From an uncultured Verrucomicrobiota bacterium (GTDB lineage Bacteria > Verrucomicrobiota > Verrucomicrobiia > Opitutales > Opitutaceae), in contig CAJXQX010000002.1 in assembly GCA_913058185.1 (NCBI GenBank), positions 44,728 to 108,727 of the forward strand: a DNA stretch of 64,000 nt, read 5' to 3'. Numbering within the stretch: the stretch's first letter is position 1; each line of letters begins with the position of its first letter. Below, in pieces: positions 51,197 to 59,350 of this stretch. Both the position numbers and the translations under genes were made by a program. The notes beneath the pieces are model-generated. The model saw nothing but the letters and a program-made list of their open reading frames with translations. It had not been told where the DNA came from and did no database searches.

Positions 51197-52591
51197 CTAA
51201 TTTTCGAAGCTAACGGTCGCCTTCGGCAGATCGCGGACGATCTCGTCTAACCGATAACCGAAACCGCTGCCCTTTATTGTAGTGAGATCCAAGATGCCTT
51301 CCCTTCGTTGGTAAATTTGTGGGTGCACCGCTTGCTCCGGCAGTGAGGCATCAGGGTAGAACTGCATGCCATTGCATTCGACTCCCATGATCGTGCCCGC
51401 ATGGGCCGCCAATTGCACGTGAGGCAGTTGCGCCAGCATCGGGTTCGTTAGATCCTGCACCATCAAGGTCATGCCATGGGCCTTGGCCCAACAAAGACTC
51501 AGCAAGGCGCCGCTTTGCGTTTTGCACGTCTTGAGGGCAACGCCCGTCCAACCGAGCTCACGTCCCAAACGCACCAGTTTCCAATCGTGAGCGCTTTCGT
51601 CCATGAAGAGCGGCTTGCGGGCACTAACACCATGGACGTCGATCTGATTGGCCTCGATGTCGTAGGGAAAGGGTTGCTCGACATAGAGGATGGACTGGTA
51701 AATGCGCGCATGCTCGTCCTTCAATCGATCCAAGATCTTGTTGACGTAGGCCACTTTAGTCACCGCGCAATTGAAGTCGGTGGTGAGCCATTCGACATCC
51801 ATCTCGAGCGCAATTTCACCAATGGCGACCAAGCGCTCATAGTCCCAGCTCGCATTGTCGCCTCTCAATTTGATTTTGAGACAATTCAAGCCATCCCGTT
51901 TGATCCAATCCCTCAGTAGCACGGGGTATCCATCATCTGGTTCAGCCCCCGTCAGTTCCGCTTCCGCAATGGGATCCAAGCCGCCTACCAAATGCCAAAC
52001 CGGCAACTGCTCGGTCGGAGTCGCTAAAAAATCAGCGGGGTATTTCCCCTCGAAGACTTCGCTCGGTTCCAGAAAATGCGACAGATCCTGGTTCAGAAAC
52101 TCTGAGGTGTAGGTTTCGTAAACAGGTCGATCATGAAGGTTCCCAAAGGCATCATGCAGCGCAATATCCAGCGTGGAAAAACAAACCAGCGCAGCCAAAT
52201 GCGGCAATGCGTGATCTCCTGATCGCTCGGTATTAAAACTCGCTTGTAGCTCATTCAACCTCGTCTCGATAAACGCGTGACCAATCTCCAACGCATGACC
52301 CGAAACATCGAACGACTTTAACGCCCGCGTCAGTTCACTGGTAAAATCTTCCAACGCGGTGGCGCGTTCGTCGTAATCAATCGCAGCCGGCCAAACCCAG
52401 CCCACGTTAAGAGGCGTTTCGCCCCATCCTGTCGCAATGCGACCATCCGAACCCTCGATTTTCACGCAGGCGCGGGCGCAAATCACCTTAGTGAGAACTT
52501 GGCTGCCGAATTTGAGTGGCACCCTCATTTCCACCGGAAGGAAGTAAAGGCTAGCATCAATGACGCGAACGGAGTTTTGAGATGGGTCCAT
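51197..52591 (-). CDS. Enolase-superfamily enzyme (mandelate racemase/muconate lactonising type)
   Basis: The 464-residue protein has a capping N-terminal domain and a barrel with the superfamily residues in order: Lys239 and Lys241 (CLKIKLRG), metal ligands Asp272 (TTDFNC), Glu305 (YVEQPFPY) and Asp331 (FMDESAHD), and Lys354 and Lys357 (ALKTCKTQ). Two lysines on opposite sides favour epimerase or dehydratase chemistry of the muconate lactonising or dipeptide epimerase groups. The length is above the usual 350-400 residues. Candidate substrates in this locus are sugar acids such as L-fuconate, but the sequence does not decide. It stands between the DeoR gene and a sulfatase pair. Confidence 0.82.
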   Translation of the reverse strand: MDPSQNSVRVIDASLYFLPVEMRVPLKFGSQVLTKVICARACVKIEGSDGRIATGWGETPLNVGWVWPAAIDYDERATALEDFTSELTRALKSFDVSGHALEIGHAFIETRLNELQASFNTERSGDHALPHLAALVCFSTLDIALHDAFGNLHDRPVYETYTSEFLNQDLSHFLEPSEVFEGKYPADFLATPTEQLPVWHLVGGLDPIAEAELTGAEPDDGYPVLLRDWIKRDGLNCLKIKLRGDNASWDYERLVAIGEIALEMDVEWLTTDFNCAVTKVAYVNKILDRLKDEHARIYQSILYVEQPFPYDIEANQIDVHGVSARKPLFMDESAHDWKLVRLGRELGWTGVALKTCKTQSGALLSLCWAKAHGMTLMVQDLTNPMLAQLPHVQLAAHAGTIMGVECNGMQFYPDASLPEQAVHPQIYQRREGILDLTTIKGSGFGYRLDEIVRDLPKATVSFEN

Positions 52592-52730
52592 GGAAATCTT
52601 GATTCTAGTGCAGTTCAGCAGCTATCCGAGCAACGAGTTCAGGATTTGAGGCTGCGATATTCTTCGACGCAGTCCAACCATCATTGATCCAGCCTCCTTG
52701 TTTAGAAACAGGACCCTGCCATACATTCCT

Positions 52731-54185
52731 TCAATCCGGAATTACATCATGGGGGCCGATGTCCTCGCCTTCCCAATTGGCAACACCTGCTTCATAGGTG
52801 AGGATGCGTTTGGCGCTGCCTGGCGCGGGCTTTCGATTGATCTTGGGAAGCTGCTTTCTGAGAGCCCGTTTTTCGGCGGCGTAACGCGAGTCGCTCGCCA
52901 CGTTGGTGAATTCATTAGGATCCTCGACCATGTCGTAGAGCTCCTCCGTCCCATCTGCGTATCGAATGTAGCGCCACTGTTCGCTTCGGACGCCATGATT
53001 GTCATGATTGTGCGTCGTGATCGCAGGACGCGTTCGGGGAGCCTGCGCATGCTTCAATTGAGGTGCCAAACTGAGACCCTCCAAGTGATCGGGAACCTCC
53101 AGGCCGCACAATTCGCTTAGGGTGGGATACATGTCCAAGAGCTCCGCCGGACGACCCGAACGTTGGCCAGCCTTTACCCCTGGTCCCGAAAATATCAAGG
53201 GCACGCGAGCAGACCGATCCCAGAGGGTATTCTTTCCGGTGATTTGCTTTTCACCTAAATGATAACCGTGGTCGGACCAAAGAACGACGATCGTATCATC
53301 CGCCAATTCATTTCTCTCCAAGGCCTCCAACACGCGGCCCACTTGGCTATCGATAAAACTCACGCTGGCGAGGTAAGCCTGCACGATCTTAATCTGCTCT
53401 CCCTCCTCGAGCAGAAATTTCTGCCGCGGCTCCGGCAACTTCCAGTGAAGATACCAACTAAAACGAGGGGTGTCCGAGCGATCATCCAAGAGCATTCGCG
53501 GTAGAACGACTTCATCTTCTGGATACATATCAAACCACTTCTGCGTAGCTAACAATGGCACGTGAGGCAGCGCGAAGCCCACCGCCATAAAAAACGGATC
53601 CTTCGGTTTCGCATCCAGCTGCTCAACCGCCCAACTCGCGGTCTTCCAGTCTTTGTGGTCTGATTCCTCATAGGGGTAAACCGCCCAATCCATCCCGCGC
53701 CCACCCCGAGGAGTCGCCACTCTCTTCGTTTTTGGCATCAGTCCGACCGACGTCTTCGCCACCACATCGAATTCCGATAATTTCGGGCTGTTCCAGTCTC
53801 TCCCGTGATAGATTTTTCCCACCGTATAAGTTTGATAGCCCGCGTTCGAAAAATGCTGCGGCAAGGTTACGAGATCCTTCCATTCATCTACCTTCCGAAA
53901 CCACGGGGCCAAGCCATACACACCCGTCGTAGATGGGCGCAGTCCCGTCATCACACTCGTCCGGGAGGGATTGCAGAGAGGAGCCTGGCAATGGGCGTTC
54001 GTGAACAGGGTCCCTCGTTCCGCCAAGGCATCGATATGAGGAGTCTTCACCTGCGGATGACTGTCCAAGCACCCCACCCAGTCGTTCAGATCGTCGATCG
54101 CAATAAATAGCACATTGGGAGGGGCGCTCTGACTGAAGAGGGCGCCCGACAATAGAAGGGTAAGTGAAATTAATATACGCTTCAT
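52731..54185 (-). CDS. Secreted S1-type sulfatase, iduronate-2-sulfatase-like
   Basis: From ATG 54185 the protein has 484 residues with a signal peptide (MKRILISLTLLLSGALFSQS). The opening PPNVLFIAIDDLNDWVGCL and formylglycine Cys71 in CNPSR, followed by TSVMTGLRPSTTGVYG, are typical of the iduronate-2-sulfatase-like group. VVLWSDHGYHLGEKQI is the matching active-site strand. It should hydrolyse sulfate esters on uronic acid or fucose residues; the substrate is not resolved. A second sulfatase lies 85 bases upstream on the same strand. Confidence 0.92.
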   Translation of the reverse strand: MKRILISLTLLLSGALFSQSAPPNVLFIAIDDLNDWVGCLDSHPQVKTPHIDALAERGTLFTNAHCQAPLCNPSRTSVMTGLRPSTTGVYGLAPWFRKVDEWKDLVTLPQHFSNAGYQTYTVGKIYHGRDWNSPKLSEFDVVAKTSVGLMPKTKRVATPRGGRGMDWAVYPYEESDHKDWKTASWAVEQLDAKPKDPFFMAVGFALPHVPLLATQKWFDMYPEDEVVLPRMLLDDRSDTPRFSWYLHWKLPEPRQKFLLEEGEQIKIVQAYLASVSFIDSQVGRVLEALERNELADDTIVVLWSDHGYHLGEKQITGKNTLWDRSARVPLIFSGPGVKAGQRSGRPAELLDMYPTLSELCGLEVPDHLEGLSLAPQLKHAQAPRTRPAITTHNHDNHGVRSEQWRYIRYADGTEELYDMVEDPNEFTNVASDSRYAAEKRALRKQLPKINRKPAPGSAKRILTYEAGVANWEGEDIGPHDVIPD

Positions 54186-54270
54186 GGGGATTCGATTCTT
54201 TGGTCTCTTCCTTAGTCCAAAATGCAATTCATCTCAACGCCGAGATACTAGGCGATAGCTTGAGACAGGC

Positions 54271-55587
54271 CTAACTGAAACATCCCCAAATTACCGGGGG
54301 GGAAAATTTCTTAGGAATGGAGCTTGGCGCAATATGCGGAGCAACGGCTTCTCCGGATAATTCGGTAAGTTTTGTTTTTAGTTTCCGAAACACCTCAGGT
54401 TGTTTGAGGCTGAGGTCATCCTTTTCATAGGGATCGACGCTCAAATCGAATAGCTCCCAACTTTCCTCACCGGTCGCGGTGGAGGCATTCGCTCCCGCCT
54501 GACCATTGTGCACCAGTTTCCAATCCCCCATCCGAATGGCCCCATGAAAGGGGGTTAGATTATACAGAATAAATTCGTGCGGGCTTTGTTTCCCTTGGCT
54601 GATCGTCGGCCAAGCATCCCTCCCATCGAGCGGCAGTGCTTGGGTGGGAGAACTTCCCGCAAGCCCGAGTAAGGTGGGATAAAGATCAACGACGTGTAGC
54701 GGCGCCTCGACCACATCGCCGGCCTTGACCGTTCCCTCCCAAGTCATGATTGCCGGCACCCGAACGCCACCTTCGTAAAGCGTGCCTTTGCCGTCCCGAA
54801 GTTTCCCGTTGGAACCGAATCGAACGATCCCTCCGTTATCCGAAAAGAAAACGATCAAGGTATTTTCCCGCGAGAGGTGTTTATCTGCCGCTCCAACAAT
54901 CGTGCCAATCGCGTCATCCATATTCGTAACCATCGCCGCGAAAGTGCGGCGGTTTTTGTCTTTGATGTGCGCGTTCCGTTCGAGATGAGCTTCAGTCGCC
55001 TGTAGGGGCGTGTGAGGTGCATTGAAGGGCACATAAAGAAACAGCGGCTTTTCCGGATCGTGCGCCTCGATAATCTTTGCCGCTTCGTGGCCAACCAAAT
55101 CCGTGGTGTATCCTTCCTCGTAAACGGGCTGATCGTTTCGATGCCAATCGTGTCCCCCATCCCGATCATGGGTAAAGTAATCCAAAGCTCCGTTGTAATG
55201 CCCATACTGCAGATCGAAACCGCGCTGCAACGGAAGGTAGTCGGCCGTAACATGCCCCAAGTGCCATTTCCCGGCCACCGCCGTCGTGTATCCCACCGCT
55301 TTTAATCCGTCGGCCAAGGTCTGTTCATCCAAAGACAAACCATGACTAGCCCAGGGCTTCACCACGCCGCACTGCATACCATAACGTATCGGATAACGCC
55401 CGGTCATTAGGGCAGCTCGAGTAGGAGAACAAACCGGCTGAGAGTAGAATTGGTCCAGCTGCGCGCCGCGAGCCGCCAGGCGATCGATATGAGGCGTCGC
55501 GATTTCTCCCTCTCCGTGATAACTCACATCTCCCCACCCCAGATCATCCGCCAAGAGCACTATGATATGCGGGCGATCCGCGGCCAA
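54271..55587 (-). CDS. S1-type sulfatase, arylsulfatase B-like, unclear start codon
   Basis: The annotated frame starts at a TTG at 55587 and gives 438 residues with RPHIIVLLADDLGWGDV, formylglycine Cys53 in CSPTR, AVAGKWHLGH and IVFFSDNGG. The frame stays open upstream for about 130 bases and reads RFISFCIVASFSLAADRP, a good signal peptide end, but no ATG, GTG or TTG lies there in frame. Either an unusual start (for example CTG or ATC) is used, or the N-terminus is damaged. The catalytic domain is complete and of normal length. It should act on sulfated sugars. It lies next to the remnant at 55835. Confidence 0.85.
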   Translation of the reverse strand: MAADRPHIIVLLADDLGWGDVSYHGEGEIATPHIDRLAARGAQLDQFYSQPVCSPTRAALMTGRYPIRYGMQCGVVKPWASHGLSLDEQTLADGLKAVGYTTAVAGKWHLGHVTADYLPLQRGFDLQYGHYNGALDYFTHDRDGGHDWHRNDQPVYEEGYTTDLVGHEAAKIIEAHDPEKPLFLYVPFNAPHTPLQATEAHLERNAHIKDKNRRTFAAMVTNMDDAIGTIVGAADKHLSRENTLIVFFSDNGGIVRFGSNGKLRDGKGTLYEGGVRVPAIMTWEGTVKAGDVVEAPLHVVDLYPTLLGLAGSSPTQALPLDGRDAWPTISQGKQSPHEFILYNLTPFHGAIRMGDWKLVHNGQAGANASTATGEESWELFDLSVDPYEKDDLSLKQPEVFRKLKTKLTELSGEAVAPHIAPSSIPKKFSPPVIWGCFS

Positions 55588-56168
55588 TGAGAAGCTAGCA
55601 ACGATGCAAAATGAGATGAATCGTAAGGCGAAGAAAGGGAGATCCCTTACTGATCGGAAATTGGTTTTTAGCGGGCTGATAGAGCGTGGGGGTTGAGGTA
55701 GGGGTGCAGGTGTATAACAGGATTCCAGTTATAAATTGGTCAGCGCTGATGGATTCCGGCAAATTCCGAATCACGAAGTTGAGGAAAACGGTGAACTAAC
55801 GCCCGGGTTTGACAACGTAAACCACCACGCAGGATCACCACGAACAGCAAACCGCGCGGGAGTTCAGGGCTCCAGGGTGAACGAAGTCCTCGCCACTGGC
55901 TGGCTGAATCCAAACGAGCAAAAGGCACAAGAGGGGGAGCACTTTTCGAATCATTTAGGAAGGCAGACGTTATTACCGGGTGATCCTAGCGGGAAAGTTC
56001 TTCATTAAAACCGAAGAGGCACCGTGGACAGTCTCCCCTCCCCTCCCCACCGTAAACGCAGCCTATTTCAAATCCACTTTCGTCATCCGTTAACCAACTT
56101 GAGCCTAAACACTGCACTTTTTGGTGTATTTTGGATCAAGGCTGGTTTCCTCTGATTAACTCAATTCG
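55588..56168. other. Mostly gene-free stretch between sulfatase and parA
   Basis: It contains the missing signal-peptide coding part of the sulfatase (about 55588-55690) and the short secreted-gene remnant at 55835-55954. No other coding potential was found. The parA promoter should lie in 56050-56168. Confidence 0.55.
55835..55954 (-). pseudogene. Remnant of a secreted enzyme (signal peptide plus FVHPGALNS)
   Basis: The frame from ATG 55954 encodes 39 residues: a clear signal peptide (MIRKVLPLLCLLLVWIQPAS) and GEDFVHPGALNSRAVCCSW before a TGA. The segment FVHPGALNS is typical of the mature start of alginate lyase/heparinase-like (alpha/alpha)-toroid polysaccharide lyases of this phylum. The rest is missing or shifted, so it is a gene fragment. 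The family assignment is from a nine-residue motif only. Confidence 0.5.
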
Positions 56169-56954
56169 ATGCCCACTACTATTTTCACTATTGCCAATCA
56201 AAAGGGCGGCGTCGGCAAAACGACCACCGCTGTAAATCTTGCAGCCGCCCTCGCCGCTCGGAAAATCCACACCCTTCTGATCGACTTGGATCCGCAGGCC
56301 AACGCCACGAGCGCGGTCGGAGTCGAGAAGCAGGAAGGCCGCAGTCTCTACGGTCCCTTGAATGGTGAGGGTAGCGTGTTCGAGATGATCGTGCCGACCG
56401 CCTACGAACATCTGGCCCTCATCCCCAGTGAGGAAGATCTGGCGGCCGCCGAAGTAGAGCTGGCGCAGACCGAGAACTACCTGACGCGCCTGTCCACTAT
56501 TCTCGCTCCGCTGAAAGCGAGCAACGGCTACCGCGCCATCATCATCGATTGCCCGCCCTCTATGGGGATGCTCTCGATGAACAGTCTGGCCGCCGCCGAC
56601 CAACTTCTAATCGCGCTTCAGTCCGAATACATGGCGCTCGAGGGTCTGGGCCAAATCTTACGCAACGTCGACCGCATCCGCGACGCTGGCCTGAACAACG
56701 ACCTCAACCTGGGCGGCATCGTCATGACCATGTATGACGGTCGGACCAACCTCGCCAAACAAGTGGTGGACGAAGTGCGCTCCCATCTTCCAGACAAGAT
56801 TTTCAAAACGTTGATTCCTCGTTCCGTTCGTCTCAGTGAGGCACCCAGTTTCGGCAAAACGATCTTCGATTACGACAATAGTTCATCCGGTGCGATAGCC
56901 TATCGCGAGTTGGGTGACGAGATCATCGCCCGATTCGGTTTGGCTGATTCCTAA
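56169..56954 (+). CDS. parA: ParA/Soj-family ATPase
   Basis: The 261-residue protein has the deviant Walker A KGGVGKTT (residues 12-19, with both signature lysines), IDLDPQANAT, IDCPPSMGMLSMNSL and the C-terminal block IPRSVRLSEAPSFGKTIFDY, as in chromosomal ParA/Soj. It drives segregation or positioning using ATP. No parB or parS cluster follows; the next genes are two membrane permeases whose first ATG is 16 bases on. ParB may lie outside the window. Confidence 0.94.
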   Translation: MPTTIFTIANQKGGVGKTTTAVNLAAALAARKIHTLLIDLDPQANATSAVGVEKQEGRSLYGPLNGEGSVFEMIVPTAYEHLALIPSEEDLAAAEVELAQTENYLTRLSTILAPLKASNGYRAIIIDCPPSMGMLSMNSLAAADQLLIALQSEYMALEGLGQILRNVDRIRDAGLNNDLNLGGIVMTMYDGRTNLAKQVVDEVRSHLPDKIFKTLIPRSVRLSEAPSFGKTIFDYDNSSSGAIAYRELGDEIIARFGLADS

Positions 56955-56970
56955 CTCGGGCTCACTGCCA

Positions 56971-57780
56971 ATGCGTCTGCTCATCGCCAAATACCGCCAC
57001 GTCTTCAGCGTGGGGCTGCAGAGCAACATTGTCTATCGGTGGAATTTCGCCATGCGCGCAGCGTTCTCGCTGATCCACCTCGCGTTTGTATTCATATTAT
57101 GGAGAGCCGCCTACCAGGGCGAAACCACGATCGGGGGATTTAGCCTCGAACAGACCCTCACCTACTTCGTCACTCTGCTGGTTCTCCAGTTTTTCATCGG
57201 GGCGTTCAGCGAGGACTACGAAATCAGCGAAGAGATCCGCAGTGGTTTGATTAACCAATTCCTGACCAAGCCGATCAATTATTTTGTCTATCGATTCACC
57301 ATCTTTGTTGCCGCTCGACTGGTCTCCGGATTGCTGGCGCTCATCCCCCTCCTTTTGGCCCTCCCGCTGATTGGGGAATTTATTACTTTCCCCGATGAGG
57401 TCTGGCGACTGGTCCTCGGCCTTCCCGCCGCTTTCATGTCGGCCCTCATCCAATTCACCATCGCTTACATTTTCGGGATGCTCACGTTCTGGTTCCTGGA
57501 AATTCAATCGTTCGTCATTCTTTCGATGACGATCGAAACGCTCCTGGGCGGACAAATCTTCCCCTTGGATTTGCTCCCCGCGACCATCTATCGCATCTCC
57601 CAGTTCCTGCCCTATTACTATCAGATGTATTTTCCGGCGGCAATATTCACCGGCCGCATTGATTACGCTTCCGCCCAACAGGGACTGGTCATTCAGGCCT
57701 TCTGGGTCGTCGCGCTTCTGGGCATCGCCCAACTCCTATGGCGTCGCGGTTTACGCGAACACACCGCGGTGGGTGGATAG
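56971..57780 (+). CDS. ABC-2 type permease
   Basis: From ATG 56971 the protein has 269 residues and about six membrane helices, with the family text FSEDYEISEEIRSGLINQFLTKPINYFVYRF and a helix pair near YIFGMLTFWFLEIQ. It belongs to the ABC-2 permeases of PF06182 type, which export or translocate an unknown substrate together with a separate ATPase. The companion permease follows, but no ABC ATPase gene is in the window. A frame extension to 56914 overlaps parA and was not used. Confidence 0.82.
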   Translation: MRLLIAKYRHVFSVGLQSNIVYRWNFAMRAAFSLIHLAFVFILWRAAYQGETTIGGFSLEQTLTYFVTLLVLQFFIGAFSEDYEISEEIRSGLINQFLTKPINYFVYRFTIFVAARLVSGLLALIPLLLALPLIGEFITFPDEVWRLVLGLPAAFMSALIQFTIAYIFGMLTFWFLEIQSFVILSMTIETLLGGQIFPLDLLPATIYRISQFLPYYYQMYFPAAIFTGRIDYASAQQGLVIQAFWVVALLGIAQLLWRRGLREHTAVGG

Positions 57781-57809
57781 TTCTCGATCTCGGTTTTTCT
57801 CAATTTCTC

Positions 57810-58598
57810 GTGCTGCAATATCTTAAAATCTGGCTCGCCTCGATCCGCTACTCACTCGTGCGTTCGATGATGTTTCGCGGCGATTTCATCATGTGGTCGC
57901 TGGTGGAATTCTTTTGGATGGGCGTAAATGTGGCGGCGATTGCGGTGATTTATCAGCACACCGATTCTATCGCCGGTTGGAGCCAATACGAAATGCTGCT
58001 GTTGGTGGGCACCTCCATGCTCATCCAACGGCTGCTCATGGGATTCTTTTGGAGCAATCTATTCGAGATGGGCCGCAATATTCGCACGGGAAACTTCGAC
58101 TTCTTCCTCGCCCAACCCGGCAACCCCTTGTTCATGGTTTCCACCCGTAAGATAGATTTGGACAGTCTCCTGAACGTCTCGGTCGCATTGGCCATCGTGC
58201 TATTTTCCGCTTCGAAACTGGAGCTTTCCCCGTCACTCGCAGACCTCTCCATTTACGTGGTGTTCGTAGGATGCGGTCTGGTCAGTAGCTATGCCATCGT
58301 GCTCCTACTTGCCTCGGTGAGTTTCTGGACAATCGGCACCAAGGGCGTCGAAGGCGGATACTTCACCCTTTACGAGTTCTCCCGCCTGCCCAAACAAGCC
58401 TTTAGCGGTGTGGCCAACGTGATTTTTGTTTGGATTCTTCCGACCGTCGTCATCAGCAACGCTCCGGCGCGGGCCTTAATCTCCGGATTTTCGCTACCCG
58501 ATACCGCGTGGATACTGGGCTCAACCCTGACCTGGCTGACCCTCGGAATCTCTGTCTTTCGCCGTGGCATTCGTCGCTACTCCAGTGCTTCCTCCTAA
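57810..58598 (+). CDS. ABC-2 type permease, second subunit
   Basis: From GTG 57810 the protein has 262 residues and about six membrane helices. RSMMFRGDFIMWSLVEFFWMG and GRNIRTGNFDFFLAQPGNPLFM are typical of the second permease in paired ABC-2 exporters (the sibling of the previous gene). It starts 29 bases after the first permease and ends three bases before rnc, so the set is one operon. The transported substrate is unknown. Confidence 0.82.
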   Translation: MLQYLKIWLASIRYSLVRSMMFRGDFIMWSLVEFFWMGVNVAAIAVIYQHTDSIAGWSQYEMLLLVGTSMLIQRLLMGFFWSNLFEMGRNIRTGNFDFFLAQPGNPLFMVSTRKIDLDSLLNVSVALAIVLFSASKLELSPSLADLSIYVVFVGCGLVSSYAIVLLLASVSFWTIGTKGVEGGYFTLYEFSRLPKQAFSGVANVIFVWILPTVVISNAPARALISGFSLPDTAWILGSTLTWLTLGISVFRRGIRRYSSASS

Positions 58599-58601
58599 CC
58601 C

Positions 58602-59303
58602 ATGGACAGTCCCGTCGAACAACTGCAAACCAGAATCTCGTATCGTTTTCGCGATCCCACCCTGCTTGACCTTGCCCTAACGCACCCGTCTTGGCTGCAA
58701 GACCATCCTGACGGTCTGGATAGCAATCAACGGCTTGAGTTTCTGGGAGACGCCGTGCTTCAACTCGCGCTGACCGAACACCTCTTCGAGTTATACCCTC
58801 AAGGTCGCGAAGGAGATCTCAGTAAACGCCGCGCCGCGCTTTCCAACGGAACCTACCTCGCCAAGATCGCCAAAGAAATCGAGTTAGGTGACGCACTCAA
58901 ACTCTCTCAATCCGAACAAGACACGGGAGGTCGGGAAAAGAGTTCCGCGCTCGAAGACGCTTTTGAAGCCCTCCTTGGCGCTATCATTTCGGACAGTGAT
59001 TTCGAAAAGGCCAAATCTGTCATTCTCCATCTCTTCGGCGATCTGCCCAAGCGCCTTGATGAAGTCATCCCGGAGGAGAACCCCAAAGGGCGCCTCCAGG
59101 AAAAGGTCCAACCCGGCCTCGGAAACGAAGCCCTTCGTTACGCTGTTCAACACATTGCCGGCGATGATCACGCGCGGGAATACGAAGCCCAAGTTTTCCT
59201 GCAAGACCGTCTGATTGGCACCGGTCGCGGCTCCTCTAAAAAAGCGGCCGAAGAAGAAGCCGCGCGTGATGCGCTGGACTCGCCTGATCTCTTGCTGACC
59301 TAG
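58602..59303 (+). CDS. rnc: Ribonuclease III
   Basis: The 233-residue protein has the RNase III signature NQRLEFLGDAVL (Glu46 and Asp50 in the catalytic set), the second acidic pair in SALEDAFEALLGAI, and a C-terminal double-stranded RNA-binding domain (about 160-230, GRLQEKVQPGLGN to GRGSSKKAAEEEAARDAL). It cleaves double-stranded RNA in rRNA and mRNA processing. It lies three bases after the permease gene and 47 bases before mfd. Confidence 0.96.
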   Translation: MDSPVEQLQTRISYRFRDPTLLDLALTHPSWLQDHPDGLDSNQRLEFLGDAVLQLALTEHLFELYPQGREGDLSKRRAALSNGTYLAKIAKEIELGDALKLSQSEQDTGGREKSSALEDAFEALLGAIISDSDFEKAKSVILHLFGDLPKRLDEVIPEENPKGRLQEKVQPGLGNEALRYAVQHIAGDDHAREYEAQVFLQDRLIGTGRGSSKKAAEEEAARDALDSPDLLLT

Positions 59304-59350
59304 GTTTTTGAGACTCTCCCCTTTCAATCGCTCACCGAGATAGCCGCGCC

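Noticed and set aside
56169..56954. ParA taken as a sign of a plasmid or replication origin
   Set aside because: It is embedded with rnc and mfd, both chromosomal housekeeping genes, and no iteron or DnaA-box cluster was seen.
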